From positions 62,001 to 126,000 of the forward strand of contig NZ_JAJGQH010000007.1 of NCBI RefSeq assembly GCF_020783655.1: 64,000 nucleotides of DNA, in the 5' to 3' direction. The notes below the pieces were generated by a model. The model searched no databases and was not told the origin of the DNA. It saw only the letters and a program-made list of their open reading frames with translations. Below are positions 1-7,971 of the stretch, one piece after another. Each line of letters opens with the position of its first letter. Position 1 is the stretch's first letter. The position numbers and the translations under genes were made by a program. The DNA comes from Xanthomonas melonis. GTDB taxonomy: Bacteria; Pseudomonadota; Gammaproteobacteria; Xanthomonadales; Xanthomonadaceae.

Positions 1-2118
1 CTGGACCTGCCCAAGAACACCATCCGCGGCTCGATCGGCTACAACTACAACGATCGCTCGGAAGAAGGCAATCCGCGCGGCTCGGCGCTGTGGAGCTGGA
101 AGAACGATGATGAAACCTTCGGCGCGTTGATCTCCGCCACGCACGACAAGCAGGATCTGGCGCGCGCGGGTATCGAGTACTTCGGCTACACCACCGGCGC
201 CAACATTCCGCCGACCGCCACCATCACCGGCGACGGCAGCAATGTGGCCACCGCGCGCGTGCCGGCCGGCATCAATAGCGCATTCTTCCAGCAGACCCGC
301 GAACGCAGCGGCGTGCAGGGTGCGTTGCAGTGGAAGCCCGACGAGCAGAACGAGTTCAACCTGACCGGCCTGTACATCAAGGGCAAGTACAACAACTTCA
401 GCCAGTCGCGTTATGTCTGCCCGGCCTGTAACGACGACATGCGCAAGATCACCCAGGCAAACGTGCAGGGCGGCATCGTCACCTCGGCCACGATCAGCGA
501 CGGCGCAGCCGGCCAGCCGTACGCGCAGCTGGACGCCAATTACCGCGAGAGCACCGTCACCACCAAGAGTCTGAACCTGCGTCACGACTGGTCGGGCGAG
601 AAGTGGGTGTTCACCACGCAGGTGGGCGACACCAAGGCCACCGGCGGCAAGAACCCCGAATACCTGATGAAGTTCCTGATGCAGGACGGCGGCTACAACT
701 ACGCCTTCGACGGCCGCAACACCGCCGTCAATTACGACAACGGCGGTGCCTCCAACTGGACGCTTCCGGGTTCGCCGGCCGGCCAGCCGGCCGGCTCGCA
801 GGATCCCAGCACCATGCAGGCGGGCGGCATCTTCTACCAGAAGAGCACGGACGAAGAGAAGTATTTCCAATGGGATGCGGCGCGTGATCTGGCGTGGGGA
901 CCATTCACCAAACTGCTGTTCGGTTACAAGTACATCAACCACAACAACGGCGTGAACGCTCGCGGCAACCGCATCAATACCACCGACCCGGTGTCGCTGA
1001 CGCAGTTCAACCCGGGCACCACGCCGAGCGGCCTGTACGATGGTTTGGGCGCCAGCGGCGACCTCACCACCTGGCCGACCGCAAACCTGGAGGCCGTGCG
1101 TCGTTATCTGCTCGCACAGCCGCAGGGACCGTACCGCACCGATTTCGGCTCTTCGTTCGACGTCAAGGAAATCACCCAGAACGTCTATACGCAGTTGAAC
1201 TTCGAGTCGGGCCAGTGGCGCGGTAACGTCGGCGTGCGTTTGATCGATACCACCGACAAGTCCGAGTTCTGGCAGAGCCAGGATGGCGGCGCGACCTTCA
1301 ATCGCGTGGCCGAAACCAACGACTATCGCAAGGCGCTGCCCAGCTTCAACATCGCCTACGACATCACCGACGATGCCGTGCTGCGCTTTTCGGCAGCCAA
1401 GGTCATCGCGCGTCCGCGTTACGCCGATCTGGCCGGCTCGTTCACCATCAACAGCGGCAACGGCAACCTGACCGCCAACGGTGGCAACCCCGACCTGAAG
1501 CCGTACGAATCCACCAACTACGACCTTGCGGCAGAATGGTATTTCGCGCCGTCCAGCATGCTGTCCGGTGAAGTCTTCTACCGCGACATCAGTTCCTACA
1601 TCGTCAACACCACGGTCAGCCAGCAGCTGAATCCGGCGCCGCCCGCGGTGGCCGGCATCTACCAGGTGACCACCCCGGTGAATGTCTCCGACGCCAAGGT
1701 CAAGGGCGTGGCGGTGAACTACCAGCAATCGCTGGGTCTGGGCTTTGGCGTGCAGGCGAACTACACCTTCGCCGAATCCGATTCCAGCTCCGGTCTGAAT
1801 CTGCCCTACCTGTCGCGCGACACCTACAACATCATTCCCTACTGGGAACATGGCGACTGGATGGTGCGCGTCAACTACAGCTACCGCTCCAAGTACTTCA
1901 CCCAGATCGGCCGCCTCGCCTCGCAGGATTTCGCCGACAGCTACAAGCAGCTGGACCTGACTGCCTCGTATCAGATCACCGACTACATGGGCATCACCTT
2001 TGGCGCGACCAACCTGCTGGATTCGACCTACCGTCTCTTCAGCAACACCCGGGCAGCGCCCACGGCGTTCTACAAGAACGGCCGCGGCTACCAGGCCCAG
2101 CTGAACTTCAAGTTCTGA
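1..2118 (+). CDS. TonB-dependent receptor, C-terminal part (5' end outside window)
   Basis: The reading frame is open from base 1, so the true start lies upstream; 705 codons are visible. The sequence shows alternating aromatic and polar outer-membrane beta-barrel strands, the conserved receptor block GGNPDLKPYESTNYDL near residue 495, and a C-terminal phenylalanine (LNFKF), as expected for BamA-dependent outer-membrane insertion. The plug domain and TonB box are missing from the window. It sits directly upstream of eight exported glycoside hydrolases for N-glycans, so its likely job is energised uptake of N-glycan fragments or glycopeptides across the outer membrane; that substrate is inferred from context only. 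A perfect terminator follows the stop codon, so it is probably transcribed separately from the hydrolases. Confidence 0.9.
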   Translation: MDLPKNTIRGSIGYNYNDRSEEGNPRGSALWSWKNDDETFGALISATHDKQDLARAGIEYFGYTTGANIPPTATITGDGSNVATARVPAGINSAFFQQTRERSGVQGALQWKPDEQNEFNLTGLYIKGKYNNFSQSRYVCPACNDDMRKITQANVQGGIVTSATISDGAAGQPYAQLDANYRESTVTTKSLNLRHDWSGEKWVFTTQVGDTKATGGKNPEYLMKFLMQDGGYNYAFDGRNTAVNYDNGGASNWTLPGSPAGQPAGSQDPSTMQAGGIFYQKSTDEEKYFQWDAARDLAWGPFTKLLFGYKYINHNNGVNARGNRINTTDPVSLTQFNPGTTPSGLYDGLGASGDLTTWPTANLEAVRRYLLAQPQGPYRTDFGSSFDVKEITQNVYTQLNFESGQWRGNVGVRLIDTTDKSEFWQSQDGGATFNRVAETNDYRKALPSFNIAYDITDDAVLRFSAAKVIARPRYADLAGSFTINSGNGNLTANGGNPDLKPYESTNYDLAAEWYFAPSSMLSGEVFYRDISSYIVNTTVSQQLNPAPPAVAGIYQVTTPVNVSDAKVKGVAVNYQQSLGLGFGVQANYTFAESDSSSGLNLPYLSRDTYNIIPYWEHGDWMVRVNYSYRSKYFTQIGRLASQDFADSYKQLDLTASYQITDYMGITFGATNLLDSTYRLFSNTRAAPTAFYKNGRGYQAQLNFKF

Positions 2119-2128
2119 TGTAGCACCG

Positions 2129-2166
2129 GCGCGCCACCGACCCTCCACGGTGGCGCGCTTTTTTTT
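2129..2166 (+). terminator. Rho-independent terminator after the TonB-dependent receptor
   Basis: An 11-bp perfect stem (GCGCGCCACCG paired with CGGTGGCGCGC) with an 8-base loop is followed at once by eight T residues. It starts 10 bases after the receptor stop codon and is the clearest intrinsic terminator in the window. Confidence 0.93.
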
Positions 2167-2196
2167 GAGCGGTGTGTTGCATGCAGTGCACCGCTC
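2167..2196. promoter_or_regulatory. Imperfect 30-bp palindrome, candidate operator
   Basis: Arms GAGCGGTG and CACCGCTC enclose a central TTGCATGCA-type core; only three symmetric position pairs are mismatched. It begins right after the T-run of the preceding terminator and ends about 130 bp before the fucosidase start. The placement suits a repressor site for the hydrolase genes (the nag/nix regulon of Xanthomonas is known to be GlcNAc-responsive), but I cannot match it to a specific regulator. A simple hairpin is the alternative. Confidence 0.4.
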
Positions 2197-2326
2197 GATG
2201 TTGTACCAAGGAGTGGTGCTGGCCACGCCCCTTCGCGTCCGAGGGAGCATGGCCAGGCCCGCTTTTGCCATCCACGCACGGCTGCAGCATCGCCGGCGCG
2301 TCTTGCTCGACAGGAGTGCAGTTCCC

Positions 2327-4012
2327 ATGACGACCGATAGCCGCGTATTCGTGGCTCCATCCCGCCGCCACGCCGGAGCTGCACCCAGAACGCGAATGCT
2401 CGCGCTCGGTCTGCTGCTCGCAGCGCCAGCGTTCCATCTGAGCGCGGCGCAATCGCCTACCGCACCCACCGCTACCACGCTCGGCCCCGAGGCGATCGAC
2501 CAGCAGTGGCTCGATGCCACCGCCGCCTATGCGCCCGAGCGCGAGCGTCTGGTGCGCGAAGCCGAAGCCGGCGCACGCAAAGGACCGTTCCGCCCCGACT
2601 GGGCTGCGCTGAAGGCGTATCGATCGCCGGCGTGGTACGACAACGCCAAGTTCGGCATCTTCATCCATTGGGGCGTGTTCTCGGTCCCTGCATTTGGCAG
2701 CGAATGGTATTCGCGCAACATGTATCTGGAAGGTTCCAAGGAATTCGCTCATCACGTGGCTACCTATGGCCCGCAGTCGAGCTTCGGCTACAAGGATCTG
2801 ATCCCCAGATTCACCGCGCCCAAGTTCGACCCCAAGGGCTGGGCCAAGCTGTTCCGCGAATCCGGGGCGCGCTATGTGGTGCCGGTGGCCGAACACCATG
2901 ACGGCTTCGCACTGTACGACTCCAAGTTGTCGGACTGGACCGCGATGAAGATGGGGCCCAAGCGCGACCTGCTCGGCGAGTTGTCCACCGCCATTCGCGC
3001 GCAAGGGCTGCACTTCGGCCTGTCATCGCACCGCGCCGAACACAACTGGTTCTTCGACGGCGGACGCAAGTTCGATTCCGACGTCAACGACCCGCGCTAT
3101 GCGGCGCTCTATGGCCCTGCGCAGGTGCGCCTGCCGGGCAAGGACGATGGCGATGTGGCCAACGACTGGACGCCGGTATCGCAGGCATGGCTGGACGATT
3201 GGCTGGCGCGCACCACCGAGTTGATCGACACCTATCAACCGGACCTGATCTATTTCGATTGGTGGATCGCCCACCCCACCTTCCGGCGCAGCCTGCCGAC
3301 GATGCTGGCCTACTACTACAACCAGGGCGCGGCGCGCAGCGAAGCCGACCGTGGCGTGGTGGTGAACTACAAATTGGGCGCGTTTCCCGAAGGCGCCGGC
3401 ACGCTGGATATCGAGCGCGGCCAGCTGACCGGCATCCACCCCACGCATTGGCAGACCGACACCTCGGTGAGCAATGCCTCGTGGGGTTACATCGAGAACG
3501 ATACCTACAAGTCGCCCACCTTCATCATCCATATGCTGGCCGACGTGGTGGCCAAGAACGGCAACCTGATGCTCAACATCGGCCCGCGCGCCGACGGCTC
3601 GATCCCGGATACCGAGCGCGGCATCCTGCTGGCGATCGGGCGTTGGCTCAAGACCAACGGCGGCGCGATCTACGACAGCAAACCGTGGCGCGTCTATGGC
3701 GAAGGCCCCACCGAGGTGGTGGGCGGCACCTTCCAGGACATCAAGACCAAGCCGTACACGGCCGAGGATTTCCGCTTCACTACCCGCGACGGCGCGCTGT
3801 ACGCGATCGCGCTCGGCTGGCCGAGCAATGGCGAGGCGGTGATCCGCTCGCTCACCGCCGCCGATGGCGTGCGCGCGGTGAGCCTGCTGGCCAACGGCAA
3901 GAAGATCCCGTTCGAGCAACGCGCCGATGGCCTGCATCTGCGGCTCCCGGTCAAGCCGGTCGGCGAGAGCGCCTATGTGTTCCGCATCGACCTTTCTTCC
4001 CCCACTCCCTGA
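2327..4012 (+). CDS. nixE: Exported GH29 alpha-L-fucosidase (NixE position)
   Basis: The 561-residue product belongs to glycoside hydrolase family 29. The region KFGIFIHWGVFSVPAFGSEW is the classic N-terminal signature, HHDGFALYDS carries substrate contacts, and the Asp of LIYFDWW (about D311) sits at the GH29 nucleophile position; the LMLNIGPRADGSIPD block follows, then a beta-sandwich tail. The chosen ATG has AGGAG 11 bases upstream. A second ATG at 2396 would give a more compact signal peptide (MLALGLLLAAPAFHLSAA). It would remove core fucose from plant N-glycans in the periplasm or outside the cell. The gene is first of the eight-enzyme run, and the next gene begins 15 bp after its stop. 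Confidence 0.9.
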   Translation: MTTDSRVFVAPSRRHAGAAPRTRMLALGLLLAAPAFHLSAAQSPTAPTATTLGPEAIDQQWLDATAAYAPERERLVREAEAGARKGPFRPDWAALKAYRSPAWYDNAKFGIFIHWGVFSVPAFGSEWYSRNMYLEGSKEFAHHVATYGPQSSFGYKDLIPRFTAPKFDPKGWAKLFRESGARYVVPVAEHHDGFALYDSKLSDWTAMKMGPKRDLLGELSTAIRAQGLHFGLSSHRAEHNWFFDGGRKFDSDVNDPRYAALYGPAQVRLPGKDDGDVANDWTPVSQAWLDDWLARTTELIDTYQPDLIYFDWWIAHPTFRRSLPTMLAYYYNQGAARSEADRGVVVNYKLGAFPEGAGTLDIERGQLTGIHPTHWQTDTSVSNASWGYIENDTYKSPTFIIHMLADVVAKNGNLMLNIGPRADGSIPDTERGILLAIGRWLKTNGGAIYDSKPWRVYGEGPTEVVGGTFQDIKTKPYTAEDFRFTTRDGALYAIALGWPSNGEAVIRSLTAADGVRAVSLLANGKKIPFEQRADGLHLRLPVKPVGESAYVFRIDLSSPTP

Positions 4013-4027
4013 CGGATGTTGTCTTTC

Positions 4028-5083
4028 ATGAGCAAGCGATTGAGCTGGATGTTACTTGCGCTGGCATTGACCTGCGCCCCGGCCCTGGCCAAGAACCCCA
4101 CCGCGTTGTTCTATCTGATGAACACGCAGAAATCGACCAACTCGTTCATCGCCAACGTCGACAAGATCGACGTGGTGGTGCCGACCTGGTACGGCGTCGA
4201 TCAGAATGGCCTGGTCAACGGCACCCCCAACATGTACCTGTACGACATCGCCAAGCAGAAGAAGCTGCGGGTGATGCCGATCCTGTCGATGACCACCGGC
4301 CGCGACGGCTTCCACAAGTTGATGCACGACGAGGCGGCCAAGAAGCGCATGATCGAATCGCTGCTGATCCACGGCAAGCAGCACAAGTACTACGGCTTCC
4401 AGTTCGATTTCGAAAACATCGCCTGGACCGACCGCGATGCCTACACCTTGATGGTCAAGCAGACCGCCGACGCACTGCACAAGGCAGGCTTCAAGATGTC
4501 GGTGGCGGTGGTGCCGAATGCGCCAGGCCATGCCGAAGGCGGCCAGTTCTCCAAGTGGATGTGGGAATACTGGCGCGGCGCATACGACCTGAAGGCACTG
4601 GGCCAGGCCGCGGACCTGATCAGTATCATGACTTACGACCAGCACACCCGCTGGACCACGCCGGGCCCGGTGGATGGCATGGTGTGGATGAAGAAGCACC
4701 TGGATTACGCCATCACCCAGGTCCCCAAGGAGAAGCTGTCGCTGGGCATCGCCACCTACGGCTACCGCTGGTACACCGGCAATCCGGTGAAGGAAGACGG
4801 CACCGAGGCATCGAATATCTCGGCCACCTACATCGATGCCGATGAATCCTTCCCGCTGGCGATCGAACAGAACGCGACCGTGCAGTGGGATCCGGTGGAG
4901 CAGGAATCGTGGTTCTATTTCTATCGCGACGACATGCGCGAGTGGGTGTTCCGCCCGGACGCCCGCAGCTTCAAGGCGCGTTACGACATGGCCAAACAAT
5001 ACGGCCTGGAAGGTTTCAGCTGCTGGGTGCTGGGTGCGGAAGACCCGAAGGTATGGGACGAATTGCCGGTGGCGCAACGCTGA
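4028..5083 (+). CDS. nixF: Exported GH18 endo-beta-N-acetylglucosaminidase-like enzyme (NixF position)
   Basis: The product is about 351 residues, with a signal peptide (MSKRLSWMLLALALTCAPALA) and a GH18 (beta/alpha)8 fold. The strand-4 motif YYGFQFDFENIAW supplies Asp127 and catalytic Glu129 of the D-x-E pattern. Other family blocks are SIMTYDQH and LGIATYGYRWYTG. By family and context it should cut the chitobiose core of N-glycans, leaving one GlcNAc on the peptide. An ATG at 4016 is in frame, but 4028 is preferred for its spacing from GGATG and its cleaner signal peptide. It lies 15 bp after nixE, so the two are probably cotranscribed. A strong hairpin follows. Confidence 0.87.
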   Translation: MSKRLSWMLLALALTCAPALAKNPTALFYLMNTQKSTNSFIANVDKIDVVVPTWYGVDQNGLVNGTPNMYLYDIAKQKKLRVMPILSMTTGRDGFHKLMHDEAAKKRMIESLLIHGKQHKYYGFQFDFENIAWTDRDAYTLMVKQTADALHKAGFKMSVAVVPNAPGHAEGGQFSKWMWEYWRGAYDLKALGQAADLISIMTYDQHTRWTTPGPVDGMVWMKKHLDYAITQVPKEKLSLGIATYGYRWYTGNPVKEDGTEASNISATYIDADESFPLAIEQNATVQWDPVEQESWFYFYRDDMREWVFRPDARSFKARYDMAKQYGLEGFSCWVLGAEDPKVWDELPVAQR

Positions 5084-5095
5084 TCCACATGTCCG

Positions 5096-5126
5096 ACTGG
5101 CGCAACGCAGTGAAGCGTGCGCCAGT
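5096..5126 (+). terminator. Hairpin downstream of nixF
   Basis: ACTGGCGC pairs with GCGCCAGT and the stem continues inward with ACGC/GCGT around an AGTGAA loop, giving 12 bp with one bulged A. It starts 12 bases after the nixF stop. There is no T-run, so it may be a 3'-end-stabilising hairpin or a weak terminator rather than an intrinsic one. Confidence 0.5.
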
Positions 5127-5220
5127 GCCTGCGTAAAGCATCGCGGCTTTGCTACTGTGCGCGGCGATGTACACGCGCGGATCGCCGAGCACGTGGCTGC
5201 TTCAACGGCCGCGGCGTACG

Positions 5221-5251
5221 CTCGAAATCCTCGGGCGCCACTCGTACACTG
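5221..5251 (+). promoter_or_regulatory. Promoter-like motif, copy 1 (upstream of nixG)
   Basis: The sequence CTCGAAATC-N11-CTCGTACACTG shares its layout with copies at 21338 and 51982. TACACT fits a sigma-70 -10 box, and the left block sits at -35 distance (17 bp between TCGAAA and TACACT). It lies in the 5084-5481 gap between nixF and nixG, after the hairpin, which suggests a second transcription unit starting at nixG. I see no other gene in that gap. Confidence 0.5.
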
Positions 5252-5481
5252 CATCGGGACGGCGGCCGCATCACCTGAATCCGGGTCGCGTTGTCGCATC
5301 GGCCGCATCTGAGGCGTTGCAGCAACACGCGATGCGCCCGCCCTACCCCGCTGCGCATCTGCGATGGCGCAGCAACACGCTCTCCGCCATACCGGGATGT
5401 GATTGCATGATGGTCGATACCAACCGCGCTCCACACACGCCATCGTCGGGAGTGCCGCGGCTGAACTCGTCATCACCGGAC

Positions 5482-7950
5482 ATGCGTTCTTCCAGCATGC
5501 CTCTTCCGAGCACGCCAGCGGCGACCCCACGCGTGTGGCCTTCATCGGGCGCGTCGCCGTCGCGTCTGCTTGCCCTGTCGCTTGCCGCATTGATGCTGGC
5601 CGGCTGCGGGAAACGCGAAGCCGGCACCGCACCGGCCGTGGCGGATGCAGGAGCCACGGCGGCCGCGCCGTCATCCAGTGCACCGTTACCGCTGATTCCC
5701 GCACCGGTTCAGGCGAAACCGGCAGCCGGCAGTTTCACCATCGATGCCGGCACGGTGATTTCGATCGAGCCGGGCGACGCCGATGCGCGGCGCAGTGCCG
5801 AATATCTGGCAAGCCTGCTCAAGCGCAGCCGCGGGCTGAGCCTGGAAGTGCGCGCCGAGGCCACAGCCTCGCCGGCCAGCATCCGCCTGCAGCGCGATGC
5901 GCAGGCGCCGGTGACGCAGAAGGAGGGCTACAGCCTGGACGTGACCGCCAAGGGCATCCGCGTCGGCGCGCGCGACGGCGCCGGGCTGCTGTATGGCGCG
6001 GTCAGCACCTGGCAGTTGATGACAGCCGATGCGGGCAAGGGCGCGGTGACGGTGCAAGGCGTCAGCATCCGCGACTGGCCGCGCTTCGGCTGGCGTGGTC
6101 AGCATCTGGATGTGGCGCGTCATTTCCATGATGTGGAGACGGTCAAGCATGTGCTGGATGCGATGGCCTTGCACAAGCTCAACGTGCTGCATTGGCATCT
6201 CACCGACGACCAGGGCTGGCGTATCGAGATCAAGCGTTACCCCAAGCTCACCGAGGTCGGTGCCTGGCGTACTCCACCCGGCGCGGGGCGGCATGGCACG
6301 CCCGAGCGCTACGGCGGTTTCTACACCCAGGAACAGATCAGCGAGATCGTCGCCTACGCGGCGCGCCTGCACATCACCGTGCTGCCCGAGCTGGACATGC
6401 CCGGGCATGCGCAGGCGGCGGTTGCCGCCTATCCCGAAGAAGTGGGCGTGCCCGGCGTACGCACGCAGGTGGGCGTGGACTGGGGCGTCAACCCGTATCT
6501 GTTCAACACCAGCGAACGCAGCCTGCGCTTCATCACCCATGTGCTGGATGAAGTACTGACCTTGTTCCCGTCGACGTACATCCATATCGGTGGCGATGAG
6601 GCGGTCAAGGATCAATGGGAGGCCTCGCCCGCGGTGCGCGCGCAGATGCGCAAGCTGGGCGTCAAGGATGCCCATGCCATGCAGGGCTGGTTCAACGCAC
6701 AGCTTGGGACCTACCTGACCGCGCACGGCCGGCGCATGATCGGCTGGGACGAAATTCTCGAAGGCGGCGTGCCGGCGAGCGCGTCGGTGATGTCGTGGCG
6801 TGGCGTCGAAGGTGCGGTGACTGCGGCCAGACAAGGCCACGACGTGGTGCTTGCGCCGGGCGACTGGCTGTACCTGGACAACCTGCAGACCACGCGCAGC
6901 GACGAACCGAACGGTCGCCTGACGGTGTTGCCGCTGTCCAAGGTCTACGCCTTCGACCCGGTACCGGCCGAGCTCAGCGCCGACCAGGCCAGGCACGTGC
7001 TGGGCGCGCAAGGCGCGTTGTGGGCCGAATACATTCCGTCCCGATGGCACGTGGATCACGCGCTGTTCCCGCGTCTTTCGGCGGTGGCGGAAGTGACCTG
7101 GTCGCCGCCGGCAGCACGCAACTGGGACGGCTTCCTGGCGCGCATGCCGGCACAGCTACAGCGCTACAAGGCGCTGGGCATCGCCTACAGCGATGGCGCA
7201 TTCGCTGCCGAGATCGCACTGGAAGGCGGCCCCAATCCGGTGCTCGGCGGTGGCGCCGCCAAGGTGGAGCTGAGCACCCAGACCGGTGCAGGCGCACTGC
7301 ATTACACCGTCGACGGTAGCGACCCCACACCGACCTCTCCGCGTTACCAGGCGCCCTTTACGATCCGATTGCCGACCACGGTCAAGGCTACTGCCTTCGA
7401 TGCCAACGGCTCGCCACTGGCCGCCACGCGCAGCCGCACCTTCGACCGCGCCAGCCTGTTGCGTGTGGACACGCAAGGGCTGCGCCATTGCGTGCAGAGC
7501 GGTGCGCTCGGCCTGCGCCTGCCGCTGCTGCCGGGGATGACGAGTGCCGACACGCCGGTCTACAACGTCGACCTGTTCCATGCCTGCCGGCTGTATCCGC
7601 AGGCACGCCTAGATGGCATTGGCGCCATCCGCATCGAGGCTGCACGTCTGCCGAACAACTTCGGCCTGGCCCACGAGCAATCCAAAGTGATCCAGTACCC
7701 GGCCCGGACGCGCAGCGGTGAGCTGGAAGTGCGTCAGGGCTGCGATGGCGAATTGATCGCCAGCGTGCAGTTGCCGCGCAGCGAGACACTGGGCGAACAA
7801 TTCACGCTGGAAACTCCACTGCCTGCACGCACCGGCATCCACGATCTGTGCCTGCGCTTCACCGCTCCGATCCGTGGCCCGTTGTATGCCATCGGTACCG
7901 TTCAACTGATCGAAACCACCGCGCAGGCGCCCCCCGCCGCCACGCGCTGA
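5482..7950 (+). CDS. nixG: GH20 beta-N-acetylhexosaminidase, lipoprotein (NixG position)
   Basis: Family 20 hexosaminidase that would remove non-reducing GlcNAc from N-glycan antennae or chitobiose products. The GH20 N-terminal domain is followed by a catalytic barrel with HLTDDQGWRIEIKRYPKL and the catalytic Asp-Glu pair in YIHIGGDEAV (about D372/E373, substrate-assisted mechanism). Near residues 600-650 a chitobiase-type Fn3-associated domain (TVDGSDPTPTSPRY) is present, followed by a C-terminal beta domain. A hydrophobic stretch ending LMLAGC is a lipobox, so the enzyme is probably membrane anchored. The start is uncertain: ATGs at 5407, 5482 and 5497 and a GTG at 5533 are all in frame and none has a strong ribosome site; the later ones give a more normal lipoprotein signal length. 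nixH begins 21 bp downstream. Confidence 0.87.
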   Translation: MRSSSMPLPSTPAATPRVWPSSGASPSRLLALSLAALMLAGCGKREAGTAPAVADAGATAAAPSSSAPLPLIPAPVQAKPAAGSFTIDAGTVISIEPGDADARRSAEYLASLLKRSRGLSLEVRAEATASPASIRLQRDAQAPVTQKEGYSLDVTAKGIRVGARDGAGLLYGAVSTWQLMTADAGKGAVTVQGVSIRDWPRFGWRGQHLDVARHFHDVETVKHVLDAMALHKLNVLHWHLTDDQGWRIEIKRYPKLTEVGAWRTPPGAGRHGTPERYGGFYTQEQISEIVAYAARLHITVLPELDMPGHAQAAVAAYPEEVGVPGVRTQVGVDWGVNPYLFNTSERSLRFITHVLDEVLTLFPSTYIHIGGDEAVKDQWEASPAVRAQMRKLGVKDAHAMQGWFNAQLGTYLTAHGRRMIGWDEILEGGVPASASVMSWRGVEGAVTAARQGHDVVLAPGDWLYLDNLQTTRSDEPNGRLTVLPLSKVYAFDPVPAELSADQARHVLGAQGALWAEYIPSRWHVDHALFPRLSAVAEVTWSPPAARNWDGFLARMPAQLQRYKALGIAYSDGAFAAEIALEGGPNPVLGGGAAKVELSTQTGAGALHYTVDGSDPTPTSPRYQAPFTIRLPTTVKATAFDANGSPLAATRSRTFDRASLLRVDTQGLRHCVQSGALGLRLPLLPGMTSADTPVYNVDLFHACRLYPQARLDGIGAIRIEAARLPNNFGLAHEQSKVIQYPARTRSGELEVRQGCDGELIASVQLPRSETLGEQFTLETPLPARTGIHDLCLRFTAPIRGPLYAIGTVQLIETTAQAPPAATR

Positions 7951-7971
7951 TCCCTCCAAGGAGAGTCACCC

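Noticed and set aside
3187..4845. A long open frame overlapping nixE and nixF in another frame
   Set aside because: Arg/Pro-rich translation, no family signals, and it crosses two genes with complete catalytic motifs.
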